39,679 nt of DNA from the NCBI GenBank assembly GCA_021740585.1, contig JAIOZM010000037.1, forward strand, positions 1-39,679, written 5' to 3'. Numbering within the stretch: the first letter of the stretch is position 1; every line of letters starts with the position of its first letter. The position numbers and the translations under genes are program-made. The DNA comes from Bacteroidales bacterium (GTDB taxonomy: Bacteria; Bacteroidota; Bacteroidia; Bacteroidales; GCA-2748055). The notes below the pieces were generated by a model. That model was not told the origin of the DNA. It saw nothing but the letters and a program-made list of their open reading frames with translations, and made no database searches. Below are positions 8,610-17,329 of this stretch, piece by piece.

Positions 8610-11528
8610 ATGCAATCTGACAGAAGTATTAAAAAATTATATTTTATCATTCTGATTTCCATTTCATATTTGGGTATAGGAATTCTTGGCGTTGTATCAA
8701 TAAAATCGCAATACTCAATATTTTTAAGGGAAACCAACAATCTAAGAACTGAATATATCGCGAGTCAGAAAACTATTGTAAAAACAGAAGTTGAAAGAGC
8801 TCTTGATTTTATTGAATACATGAGATCTGCTTCAATACTCCCGGAGAAGGAGCTTCAAAAAGAAATACTCGAATGGTTTTCAAATATCAGGTTTCAAAAC
8901 AGAGGAAATGAACCGGGCATTTTGTTTGCTCGTTCTTATGAGGGTATTCTCCTGATGAGTGTAAGTACAAAAGAATTAGTTGGAGAAGACCTGTCGTTGA
9001 TGCTCGATCCCGATGGCATTAATACCCATCAATTATTTATGGAAACCGTGAAAGAACCTGAAGGAGGATATGCACAATACTCGTGGTACAATCCTTCTGT
9101 ACAGGCAGTTGGAAATAAAATCTCATTTATTAAAGCATACCCGGATTGGCATTGGTATATAGGTGCCGGTTTCTGGCTGGATGATATTAACTCGGTCCTG
9201 GATCAAAAAACACTGGAACTTAAACACCACTTCAGCAAATATATGATATTGATTTTTATCACTATGCTTATCTTGCTGATTATTATATATATATGCGTAC
9301 TGTATATCTCAAAACGATTGGATGAAAGTTTTTCCGGTCTGGCTAGCTTTTTTCAAAAAGCATCATTGGGATCTACAAAATTGGATATTGAAACTATTAA
9401 TTTCACTGAGTTTAAGCAGTTAGGAACTCTGGCCAATCAAATGATGGAGGAGCGTCAGAATGCCGACGAGATGCTTCAAATTAGTAATAAACGTTTTCAA
9501 AACCTATTCGATAACGCCCCTATTTCCTTATGGGAAGAAGATTTTACTGATTTATTGATTTATTTAAATGAGCAATTAGATTTATATAAAACCACACCTG
9601 AAATACTATTTGAAGAACATCCTGAAATCTTAATTAATTGTTCAGATCTTGTTAAGGTAATCGATGTCAACAAACAAACTTTAAAACTTTTTGAAGCCAA
9701 AAGCAAAGAGGAGCTCCTGGGTAAGCTTAGCCAAACTTTTACTGATGACTCTATTCAGGCATTTAAAAAAAGTGTAATATCATTTTATAATCAGAATCCT
9801 AATATCATAATTGAAGCTAAAAACAAGAGTTTAAAAGGAAAGGAACTCGACGTTCTGATAAGTTGGTCTTGTCTTTCTAAACCTGGGGAAGAAGTCCAAA
9901 GAGTAATAGTCTCACTTTATGACACTTCTGAAATTCGCACCATAGAAAATGAGCTTAAAGAAAGTGAAATGCGTTTTCGGGCTATTTTTGAGAATAATCA
10001 TTTTGTAATGCTATTAATTAATCCGGAAAATGGCCAAATTATTGATGCAAATCCGGCAGCATTAAATTTTTATGGTTACAGTTATAATAAATTCATTACC
10101 GAAATAAGGATTCAGGATATAAATATTTCAGACCCAAGTGAAATAAAAAACAATTTGAAAAAAGCTACAATTGAAGGAAAAGTTTTTTTCAATTTCAAGC
10201 ATAAATTATCCGACGGAACCACACGTGATGTGGAGGTTTATAGCGGGAAAATATTGATAAATAAGCAAGAGTTTCTATTTTCAATTATTCATGATGTTAC
10301 CGAGAAGCAAAAAGCCAAACTGGAATTAGAACTGTCTAAAAATAAACTTGAAAGTATTTTCAGAGCGGCTCCTACCGGAATTGGTGTTGTATCGAACCGC
10401 ATATTTACTGAAGTAAATCAGACATTTTGCGATATGACAGGATATTCGGCACAAGAACTTATAGGCAAAGAATCCAGAATGATATATCCTTCGCAGGAAG
10501 AATTTGAAAGGGTAGGTATTGAGAAATACGAACAAATACAAGAAAAGGGAACCGGAACTATTGAAACAAAGCTTCAAAAAAAGAATGGCCAGCTATTGGA
10601 TGTTTTAATGAGCTCTACACCAATGGATATGGATGATCTGAACCTTGGTGTTACTTTTACTGCACTTGATATAACTCAAGAGAAAAAGAATCTGAATGAA
10701 CTCGAAAAATACAGGTATCATTTGGAGGAACTTGTTAAAAAACGAACGAATGAATTGGAAAGCAGTCAGAATGCTTTGTTAAAATTAGTGGATGACTTGA
10801 ATAAGCAATCAGAAAAATTGGATATTGCAAACAGAAAACTTATTGATATTAATCATGAACTGGAAACATTCAGTTATTCTGTGTCTCACGATTTAAAAGC
10901 GCCATTAAGAGGGATTGATGGTTATAGCCAGCTTTTGCTGGAAGATTATTATAAAGAATTAAGCCCTGAAGCTCAGGAATTTCTAAAAAACATTCAGAAA
11001 GGTACTTTGCAAATGAATACTCTTATTGAGGATTTATTAGCCTATTCCCGAATAGAAAGGCAAGATTTCCATAGTAATCAGGTTAAATTTAAATCTATTG
11101 TTGATGACTTGTTGCAGTTTTATTCTGGTATTATTAAATCTCAAAAAATAAAGATTAAATTCAGCATCCCTAAAAGCTTTAATCTGGTTGCTGATCAAGA
11201 GGCTCTTAAATTGGTAATGAGGAATCTCATAGATAATGCCATTAAATTTTCAGCTCAGAAAAAAGAGACTCAAATTGAGATTGGTGCTAAGGAAAACGAT
11301 CGGCATTGGATTCTGTTTATAAAAGACAATGGTATAGGTTTCAATATGAAATATCATGATCGTATTTTCAAAATTTTTCAACGATTGCATCTACCTGAAG
11401 ATTATGAAGGTACAGGGGTTGGCCTGGCAATTGTAAGTAAAGCTGTGACCAGAATGAATGGAAGAATTTGGGCAGAAAGTGTACCGAATGAAGGAACTTG
11501 TTTTTATATAGAAATTAATAAAACCTGA
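8610..11528 (+). CDS. Sensor histidine kinase: Cache - multiple PAS - HisKA - HATPase
   Basis: This 972-residue kinase has a TM at about 10-30, a single-Cache domain (about 45-200; YPDWHWYIGAGFWLDDI) and a TM at about 210-233. Three PAS-like segments follow, at about 292-445, 452-566 and 572-696, the first being unusually long. A short coiled coil leads into a phytochrome-type HisKA with H760 in VSHDLKAPLRG, then HATPase_c (NLIDNAIKFSA, DNGIGF, GTGVGLAIV). It has no receiver of its own, but a receiver gene begins 4 bases after its stop, which is the obvious partner. The Cache half resembles the upstream hybrid kinase, while the kinase halves belong to different subtypes. Confidence 0.9.
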   Translation: MQSDRSIKKLYFIILISISYLGIGILGVVSIKSQYSIFLRETNNLRTEYIASQKTIVKTEVERALDFIEYMRSASILPEKELQKEILEWFSNIRFQNRGNEPGILFARSYEGILLMSVSTKELVGEDLSLMLDPDGINTHQLFMETVKEPEGGYAQYSWYNPSVQAVGNKISFIKAYPDWHWYIGAGFWLDDINSVLDQKTLELKHHFSKYMILIFITMLILLIIIYICVLYISKRLDESFSGLASFFQKASLGSTKLDIETINFTEFKQLGTLANQMMEERQNADEMLQISNKRFQNLFDNAPISLWEEDFTDLLIYLNEQLDLYKTTPEILFEEHPEILINCSDLVKVIDVNKQTLKLFEAKSKEELLGKLSQTFTDDSIQAFKKSVISFYNQNPNIIIEAKNKSLKGKELDVLISWSCLSKPGEEVQRVIVSLYDTSEIRTIENELKESEMRFRAIFENNHFVMLLINPENGQIIDANPAALNFYGYSYNKFITEIRIQDINISDPSEIKNNLKKATIEGKVFFNFKHKLSDGTTRDVEVYSGKILINKQEFLFSIIHDVTEKQKAKLELELSKNKLESIFRAAPTGIGVVSNRIFTEVNQTFCDMTGYSAQELIGKESRMIYPSQEEFERVGIEKYEQIQEKGTGTIETKLQKKNGQLLDVLMSSTPMDMDDLNLGVTFTALDITQEKKNLNELEKYRYHLEELVKKRTNELESSQNALLKLVDDLNKQSEKLDIANRKLIDINHELETFSYSVSHDLKAPLRGIDGYSQLLLEDYYKELSPEAQEFLKNIQKGTLQMNTLIEDLLAYSRIERQDFHSNQVKFKSIVDDLLQFYSGIIKSQKIKIKFSIPKSFNLVADQEALKLVMRNLIDNAIKFSAQKKETQIEIGAKENDRHWILFIKDNGIGFNMKYHDRIFKIFQRLHLPEDYEGTGVGLAIVSKAVTRMNGRIWAESVPNEGTCFYIEINKT

Positions 11529-11532
11529 ATAG

Positions 11533-11964
11533 ATGGAAACAAATTACAGAAATCCCCCTATTTTGCTAATTGAAGATAATTCCGTAGATATTGATCTAAC
11601 CCTCCGGGCCTTTAAAAAACGTAATCTCACCAATACCATTCAAATAGCCCGCGATGGAGAATTGGCTTTGGAATATATTCAAAAATGGGATGCCGGGGAG
11701 ATGAAACCCATTGTAATTCTGTTAGATATCAATTTACCTAAGGTTGACGGTTTGGAAGTCCTTAAGGTCTTTAAATCCAATCCAAAATACAATACTATTC
11801 CTATCGTTATGCTAACATCCTCTTCCGACAATAAGGATATTCAAAAAGCCTATAAGCTGGGTGCAAATTCCTACATAATAAAGCCGGTAGATTTTAATAA
11901 ATTTGTGGAGGTTGCCAGCAATATTGAACTCTATTGGACAGCTTTGAACAAAGCTTTTATTTAA
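11533..11964 (+). CDS. Stand-alone Rcp1-type response regulator receiver
   Basis: This 143-residue protein is a single receiver domain with no output domain. Acidic residues in LLIEDNSVDIDLTLRAF bind the metal ion. The phospho-acceptor is D65 in VILLDINLPKVDG, the switch Thr/Ser lies in VMLTSSSD, and K117 is in SYIIKPVDF. The pattern, with a C-terminal helix containing ELYWTALNKA, is typical of receivers paired with phytochrome-type kinases (Rcp1 family). The 4-base gap from the upstream kinase implies translational coupling. It probably acts as a phosphate shuttle or by protein-protein contact. Confidence 0.92.
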   Translation: METNYRNPPILLIEDNSVDIDLTLRAFKKRNLTNTIQIARDGELALEYIQKWDAGEMKPIVILLDINLPKVDGLEVLKVFKSNPKYNTIPIVMLTSSSDNKDIQKAYKLGANSYIIKPVDFNKFVEVASNIELYWTALNKAFI

Positions 11965-12053
11965 AGAGGAAACTATGGAATTAATAAGGATTTCAGTATC
12001 CCAGACAGGTATAATTATTCTAAGCCGGAAAAAACACAAGAACTATTGTATAT

Positions 12054-13031
12054 ATGAAATCTAATTATAGCTGGGGTATTTTGGGTCCCGGGAAAATTGC
12101 CCATAAATTCGCACAAGGACTTAGTGTTACCAAAAAGGGTAAACTATCTGGTGTAGCATCAAGAAGTGAAGAACGGGCAAAACAATTTGCTGAGAAATAC
12201 GGGGCAGCAAAATTCTATGGCTCATACGAGGATCTTATTGAAGATGAGGAAATTGACATTATTTATATATCCACTCCACATCATCTTCATTATGAACTAA
12301 GTAAAAAATGCATCCTAAAGGGAAAGAATGTATTATGTGAGAAACCAGCTGCAATCAATTCAGTTCAGTTTGAAGAACTGCGAATGCTGGCGAAGGAAAA
12401 ATCGGTGTTTTATATGGATGCTTTGTGGACACGTTTTCTTCCAGGTATAATCAAAGCATTAGAGCTTCTGCCTCAAATTGGAGATGTAAAAAGCATAAAT
12501 TGCGATTTCGGATTCAAGGCAGATTACGATCCCGATTCACGACTTTTTAATCCTGAATATGGAGGAGGCAGCATTCTTGACATTGGAATTTATACATTGT
12601 TTATCCCCCTGCTTTTTCTTGGATATCCTGATAAGATTTCTGCAGAAGGTAAACTTGGAACAACCGGAGTTGATGAAAGTGCGACCATGATTCTAAATTA
12701 TTCAAGTGGTGCAGAAGCAAATCTCTTTTCAACCTTTTTGGCCAATACAACAACCATGGCTGAAATAACCGGCAGCAAAGGTAGCCTCAGATTAAATCCG
12801 CGCTTCTTTACTCCTACCAGCCTGAATGTATCTCTTACCGGAAAAGAAGATAAATTATTTGAATTCGAAACAAAAATGAATGGTTACGAATACGAGGCTG
12901 AAGAAGTAATGAATTGTCTGGATAAGGGAATGACTGAATCCAAACTTCTGCCGCTAAGCTTCACTTCCGATTTAATGAAATTGATGGATGAGGTAAGACG
13001 GCAGATTGGGGTGAAATATAGTTGGGATTGA
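12054..13031 (+). CDS. Gfo/Idh/MocA family NAD(P)-dependent oxidoreductase
   Basis: This 325-residue protein has a Rossmann nucleotide-binding start (WGILGPGKIAHKFAQGL), STPHHLHYELSKK, and the family signature CEKPAA at about 97. A GFO_IDH_MocA C-terminal domain includes GGGSILDIGIYTLFIPLLFLG. Members oxidise or reduce sugars, inositols or related polyols, and the substrate cannot be told from sequence. The length is typical and there is no signal peptide, so it is cytoplasmic. It is followed convergently by an esterase gene, and a role in handling sugars released by the neighbouring CE15 and GH30 enzymes is only inference. Confidence 0.88.
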   Translation: MKSNYSWGILGPGKIAHKFAQGLSVTKKGKLSGVASRSEERAKQFAEKYGAAKFYGSYEDLIEDEEIDIIYISTPHHLHYELSKKCILKGKNVLCEKPAAINSVQFEELRMLAKEKSVFYMDALWTRFLPGIIKALELLPQIGDVKSINCDFGFKADYDPDSRLFNPEYGGGSILDIGIYTLFIPLLFLGYPDKISAEGKLGTTGVDESATMILNYSSGAEANLFSTFLANTTTMAEITGSKGSLRLNPRFFTPTSLNVSLTGKEDKLFEFETKMNGYEYEAEEVMNCLDKGMTESKLLPLSFTSDLMKLMDEVRRQIGVKYSWD

Positions 13032-13054
13032 TTTACTTTTTGGGGGATAGGTAA

Positions 13055-13418
13055 GAATACCACGGAGACACGGATTACAAGGAGAACCACAGAGAAAATT
13101 AGAGAGAGGATAAAAAAGAGAAAATAAAAATTATGAAATACATTTATATTGCCATAACATTTATTCTAAAAGTAATGTAATGCTATCAATATAAGTTACC
13201 CCGTATTGCCCTGATCTTGAGCTCCTTAAGGATTCGAATAGTATTCTTCTAAATTCACTCCGAGGTTATGCCTTATCTTCTCCGCACCCACTTCCTCCAA
13301 TCCCTACCTTCGTGGTATTCCAATTCTTCTCTGTGCCCCTTCGTGTTCTCCGTACCTCTGTGGTATTCTTTTAATTTCCTCCGCGCTTCTCGGCCTTTTC
13401 CGTGTCTCCGTGGTATTC
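13055..13418. repeat. Intergenic element with 20-bp perfect inverted ends, copy A
   Basis: The left end, 13055-13074 (GAATACCACGGAGACACGGA), is exactly repeated in reverse complement at 13399-13418. Read from the right end inward, three degenerate units of about 48 nt follow one another, each beginning GAATACCAC with inner CACGGA/CACAGAG words. The left side carries one unit, and a low-complexity AT-rich core separates the two sides. The element fills most of the 411-nt space between the stops of the convergent oxidoreductase and esterase genes and encodes no credible protein. It could be a non-autonomous mobile repeat or an extragenic RNA/DNA structure. A related copy lies 1.3 kb away. Confidence 0.75.
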
Positions 13419-13442
13419 CAATTATTCCCCCAGATATAAGAG

Positions 13443-14702
13443 CTATTCAGTAGTCTGTAATCTGTTGAATAGATTCAAATCGGCAAAATCCAGATACTGA
13501 TTCCAGTCATAAATTGTAATATTATGCTTTCCGGTACGTAAATGATATCCAACACTTCCTTGGTTGAAAGGTGAATCTGCATCAGCTTTATCTTTTTTCA
13601 GATCAGTTTTTTGACCATATAATCTATAGATTTCTGTAGCAAGAAACGCAGATAGCTGCTCTCCCGTAGGATCAGCCCAGTCATCATCCTCAGCACTTGC
13701 AACATATAATGGACGCGGAGCAATTAATCCCAGCAATAAATGCTGATCAACGGGAAGACTTTCTTCATTATTGTTGTATTTCTTAAAGTTATCACAAAAC
13801 CAGTGTGGAAAACGCGTATTGATTTTTTCTACCGTTTCACCATGCTTCCTCATACTTAAGGCAGCTCCACCACAACCTGAATTATTAGAAATTACCATGG
13901 CAAACCTCTGATCTGTAGCTCCTGCCCATAACGCAGCCTTGCCAAGACGCGAATGACCGAAAACCGCTATCCTCTTACTGTCAATATTTTCATCTGTTTC
14001 AAAATAATCCATCACTCTTGACAGACCATATGCCCAGGCCGCAATAGAACCGGCATCGGTTAGGGGTGACCTGTTATTCTCATCATTATAAATTAAGCCA
14101 TGAAGACCATTTCTGAAACCATCGTCAAAATCAGGATCAATATCCCCATAATATACAGTAGCAACTCCATAACCTCGTGCGATGATCTTTTCAAGGGGCC
14201 AGCGATGAGCCGATTTACCCCTCGAAAAACCGATTGCTTTATTTTCAGTTACGCCCATTTCGAGGCTGTTCTTCGACCAGCTATTATGAATAAATATTTC
14301 AGGGTCTGTTGAAATAGTGTGGTTACCATAAAAATTCAATCCAAGAAATACGGGTATTTTTTCCTTTTGATTTTCCGGTAAATAAATCAATAATCCCATC
14401 TCCAGCGATTTCCCTTCCTCAGTTTCAAGGATTATTACAACCTGCTTCCTGCATGCAGTACCGTTTAAAACATTGTGCTTCTCCTCCTCCACTTTGAAAC
14501 TTATCTCAGGTTTGAATCCTTCAGGAATATTTCCATATACCTCATCGCAAAAGGTTTTTATAATCGCAGGGCGGATGGTTTCTTCCCATTCTTCAATGGA
14601 ATGTTCAGAACCAGTTTTAAAGAAAGGCGTAAGATTTTCCGGTATTTGCGAAAACGCTGAAAGAGAAAGAGTTAGGAGTATAAACAATACTGGTCTTTTC
14701 AT
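13443..14702 (-). CDS. CE15-like glucuronoyl esterase / acetylxylan-esterase-type hydrolase
   Basis: This 419-residue exported alpha/beta hydrolase begins with a signal peptide (MKRPVLFILLTLSLSAFSQ). The nucleophile S251 sits in FGHSRLGKAALWAGATDQRF, followed by SNNSGCGGAALS and FPHWFCDNFKKY, hallmarks of bacterial CE15 proteins. The C-terminal GYHLRTGKHNITIYDW holds the likely catalytic His (probably H393). An acidic cluster, SAEDDDWADPTGE (336-348), is where some bacterial members place the acid residue. CE15 enzymes split the ester between glucuronoxylan and lignin, but many bacterial homologues are untested. It is flanked on both sides by copies of one repeat element and followed upstream by a GH30 gene on the same strand. 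Confidence 0.82.
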   Translation of the reverse strand: MKRPVLFILLTLSLSAFSQIPENLTPFFKTGSEHSIEEWEETIRPAIIKTFCDEVYGNIPEGFKPEISFKVEEEKHNVLNGTACRKQVVIILETEEGKSLEMGLLIYLPENQKEKIPVFLGLNFYGNHTISTDPEIFIHNSWSKNSLEMGVTENKAIGFSRGKSAHRWPLEKIIARGYGVATVYYGDIDPDFDDGFRNGLHGLIYNDENNRSPLTDAGSIAAWAYGLSRVMDYFETDENIDSKRIAVFGHSRLGKAALWAGATDQRFAMVISNNSGCGGAALSMRKHGETVEKINTRFPHWFCDNFKKYNNNEESLPVDQHLLLGLIAPRPLYVASAEDDDWADPTGEQLSAFLATEIYRLYGQKTDLKKDKADADSPFNQGSVGYHLRTGKHNITIYDWNQYLDFADLNLFNRLQTTE

Positions 14703-14731
14703 AGTTTTTTGAAATTTATTATATTATAAAA

Positions 14732-14978
14732 GAATACCACGGAGACACAGATTACATAGAAAACACACAGAGAAACCTAATTCATTTAAGATTCAATCGA
14801 ATTGTAAGTAATTATCAGCTTGATTGTTATGATATTAATATACTCCCTGCCTTTCCGTGTAATCCGTGCCTTCGAGGTTGTTCCTATTCTTCTCCATGCC
14901 CCTCCGTATCATCTGGACCTCCATGGTATTCTTAATCTCTCTGTGGTTCTTCGTGTCCTCCGTGCCTCTGGGGTATTC
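14732..14978. repeat. Intergenic element with imperfect inverted ends, copy B
   Basis: The left end from 14732 begins GAATACCACGGAGACACAGA. The right end, read in reverse complement from 14978, begins GAATACCCCAGAGGCACGGA. Inward from the right, three degenerate units of about 48 nt follow, the second starting GAATACCATGGAGG and the third a more diverged GAACAACCTCG. The layout (one unit, spacer, three opposed units) mirrors copy A, with a shorter core. It occupies the space between the esterase start (14702) and the GH30 stop (14988). Its right end almost touches the GH30 stop, so it may act on the 3' end of that transcript. Confidence 0.7.
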
Positions 14979-14987
14979 CTAAAACCA

Positions 14988-16463
14988 TTAATACACAAGC
15001 GTTTGAATACTATTTGGTAAAATTACTTCTTCCACTGCCTGCATACCGATGTACAGCTTATATCTGATCTCAAAATCGCTCTGGTTCATGACCACTGTAG
15101 CCATAGAGCCATCCTCATTTAGGAATGAAGTCGCCAACAAATGACTCCTGCTGCTAACTGTGCTAATCCTTTTTGCATTGGGTCGGATGAATTTTGAAAA
15201 ATGCCCGATATAATAATACGAAGGAGTGAAAATTAAACTTCCATCCTGAGTATTCGCATGTAAAGGTGCAAAGCAAAAATTACTCACGTGATTTGGCCCT
15301 CCGGTTTCATCCAACAGAATATTCCAGTCAGTCCATGCCACAGTGCCACTATTAAAATCATTGATCATCGACCTGCCGTAGCGTTCGGCATTTGGCCAGT
15401 ACTGGTATTTTTCAGGATTAAAAGACTCATTGCATCCTTCGGTAAATATTAAATTCTTAGAAGGATAAGATTCATGTACGTTTTTGAGATTGTCGAACAT
15501 CGGCTCCCCTCCTGCCCAGGTCTCATACCAATGAAATCCGATTCCCCATGCGTATTTTGAAGCCTCGGGGTCGTCGAAGATTGTATTTGCCCTGTTGCTT
15601 ATTAAATCTCTGTTATGATCCCAAACAATAATTTTCTTGTCACCCAATCCTTCTGCTTCCATAACCGGACCTAAATGATTTTTAAGGAAATCTCTTTCTT
15701 CTTCAGCTGTATAAATACACGACTCCCACCTTTGGGTTGCCATAGGTTCATTTTGAAGCGAAATACCCCAAACCGGCATGCCTTCTTCTTCATAAGCTTT
15801 GATAAATTTTGTATAATACAAGGCCCATGAATGAGCGTATTCGGGAAGCAGCTTTCCTCCCTGTAACATTGTTTTGTTCGACTTCATAAAAGCCGGAGGA
15901 CTCCACGGACTTGCATAAAGAGTGATTTCTCCACCGGCAGCTTCTGTTGCTTTTTTAATAAGTGGTATTCTGTATTGTTTATCATGATCAATGGAGAAAG
16001 TTTTCAGTTCCTTATCTTCATCAGAAACATAGGTAAAACTTCCTGAAGCAAAATCAGAACTATGAATGGGAGTGCGCAATAAAGTATATCCTATCCCTTC
16101 TTTTTCATCAAAATAGGCCTTCAGAAATTTCTCCTGTTCCTCTTTAGTCAGTTTAGCAAAAACTTCGGCCGATGCATCTGTAATAGCACCACCAATACCC
16201 AAAAAGCTTTGAAAGCTTTTATTTGGATTAACAAAAATGGAGATATTTGATTCAATAGCTTGTTCAGCCGGTGAAAAGGATTTTTTATCGCTGAGGCTTA
16301 AACGCAGATCTGTGTTTTCCGCTGTAGTATAAATTAAAACTTCTTTTCCTTCGGTTGAAAATACTGATATGACGGATTCATTTTCAGTTTTGGTTGAGCA
16401 GCCGGTAAAAAAGAATACCAGAGCCAGGCATGCCAAAAAAGATGATTTTAAAAGAGTATTCAT
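14988..16463 (-). CDS. GH30 family glycoside hydrolase (lipoprotein)
   Basis: This 491-residue enzyme has a lipoprotein signal peptide with lipobox FFFTGC (C22), so it is probably membrane-anchored. The (beta/alpha)8 domain starts at about 85 (FLGIGGAITDASAEVF). The acid/base E239 lies in WGISLQNEPMATQ and the nucleophile E342 in NLIFTEGCNES. A C-terminal beta domain ends the protein. These are the two catalytic glutamates of GH30. The N-terminal features suit the glucosylceramidase / beta-1,6-glucanase-like subfamilies better than the xylan-specific GH30_8, but this is judgement only. It sits upstream of the esterase on the same strand, separated by repeat copy B, so the two may be co-regulated. 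Confidence 0.88.
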   Translation of the reverse strand: MNTLLKSSFLACLALVFFFTGCSTKTENESVISVFSTEGKEVLIYTTAENTDLRLSLSDKKSFSPAEQAIESNISIFVNPNKSFQSFLGIGGAITDASAEVFAKLTKEEQEKFLKAYFDEKEGIGYTLLRTPIHSSDFASGSFTYVSDEDKELKTFSIDHDKQYRIPLIKKATEAAGGEITLYASPWSPPAFMKSNKTMLQGGKLLPEYAHSWALYYTKFIKAYEEEGMPVWGISLQNEPMATQRWESCIYTAEEERDFLKNHLGPVMEAEGLGDKKIIVWDHNRDLISNRANTIFDDPEASKYAWGIGFHWYETWAGGEPMFDNLKNVHESYPSKNLIFTEGCNESFNPEKYQYWPNAERYGRSMINDFNSGTVAWTDWNILLDETGGPNHVSNFCFAPLHANTQDGSLIFTPSYYYIGHFSKFIRPNAKRISTVSSRSHLLATSFLNEDGSMATVVMNQSDFEIRYKLYIGMQAVEEVILPNSIQTLVY

Positions 16464-16651
16464 TTTATAAGGTTTTTATGTTTCAGGTTATTCAAGGCAG
16501 ATGATTGTTCTCTGCCTAAAAAATAATTGAATAAAGTTAAAAATATTTTCGAAAACTAATACCTTGGGTTAAACCCGGAATTTAACTATTCTTTTAGTTC
16601 TGAATGCAGGAAAGCCATACAATTCGCACGAAACTATTATGATATGAAATC

Positions 16652-17233
16652 TTATTTATACACAAAATGTCCTATGATTTTAAAATCAAACAGACAATCT
16701 GCCAATACCTGACCCCCACCAATATTATGAACGATTAAATATCGTTTCTGATCATCCGATTTCCTGTTAACCACTATACCGATGTGTGTAATTCCCTTAC
16801 CCAGATCCCAACAAACAATGTCCCCAGGCTTATAGTCCTCTGCTTTCACTGTAACTGGCAATTCCTCTCCAAACCGAGAGAAATACACCATTAAATTCGG
16901 AACTCTTCTATGGTCTATATTTTTATCAGGTTTACTTAATCCCCAGTTATTTGGATACTTATCGAAGTTCTGCATCATATCTTCATGGACTTCTTTTTGC
17001 AAATCTACTCCCAGTTTTCTGTATGCCCGAATGATAACATCTGTGCATACACCTTTGTCAGCCGGCACATCTCCATTAGGATAATCGAGTTGAAAGTAGC
17101 CTGGATCATAACTCACGGTCTGTTTGGTTAAGGATAAGGCTGAGTCGGATAACCTACTTTGAAACTCTGTTTGTGAGTAAAGAAAATTTGAAATGAATAG
17201 CAGACATATAAAAAAGATGAGAATTTTCTTCAT
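16652..17233 (-). CDS. DUF1287 domain secreted protein
   Basis: This 193-residue protein has a signal peptide (MKKILIFFICLLFISNFLYS). The body matches the DUF1287 family: YPNGDVPADKGVCTDVIIRAY, then DHRRVPNLMVYFSRFG, DYKPGDIVCWDLG, THIGIV and HNIGGG. The Cys in GVCTD and the His in THIGIV resemble the Cys-His pair of NlpC/P60-like papain folds, so cell-wall amide cleavage is conceivable, though the family is uncharacterised. The length is normal. It lies downstream of the IIG-RhuM-Doc operon on the same strand, 96 bases from the Doc stop with a hairpin between, and is probably a separate unit. Confidence 0.82.
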   Translation of the reverse strand: MKKILIFFICLLFISNFLYSQTEFQSRLSDSALSLTKQTVSYDPGYFQLDYPNGDVPADKGVCTDVIIRAYRKLGVDLQKEVHEDMMQNFDKYPNNWGLSKPDKNIDHRRVPNLMVYFSRFGEELPVTVKAEDYKPGDIVCWDLGKGITHIGIVVNRKSDDQKRYLIVHNIGGGQVLADCLFDFKIIGHFVYK

Positions 17234-17283
17234 GATTCATTTTTTAGCTTTCTGTTTACTTTACAACCAGATTTATTTTGTAC

Positions 17284-17302
17284 TGTTCGGATTTTCCGAA
17301 CA
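17284..17302. terminator. 8-bp hairpin after the Doc gene
   Basis: TGTTCGGA and TCCGAACA pair perfectly around a TTT loop in the gap between the Doc stop and the DUF1287 start. On the minus strand no T run follows, while the plus-strand side is followed by TTTGCTTCTTTTT. It may be a weak terminator, an mRNA end stabiliser or an operator. Confidence 0.4.
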
Positions 17303-17329
17303 TTTGCTTCTTTTTCCTGTTCACCCCTA

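Noticed and set aside
13268..13453. 61-codon plus-strand open frame (MPYLLRTHFLQ...) in the repeat element
   Set aside because: It is composed of the CACGGA-type repeat units read on the opposite strand. The composition is Pro/Ser/Phe-rich and repeat-derived, not a gene.
14820..15020. 66-codon plus-strand open frame (MIVMILIYSLPFRVIRAF...) over the second repeat element
   Set aside because: Same cause as the previous case: translated repeat units, running into the 3' end of the GH30 gene in antisense.
16565..16577. Short palindrome TGGGTTAAACCC upstream of the GH30 gene
   Set aside because: With only one central base it cannot fold into a hairpin, and a single occurrence does not support an operator.
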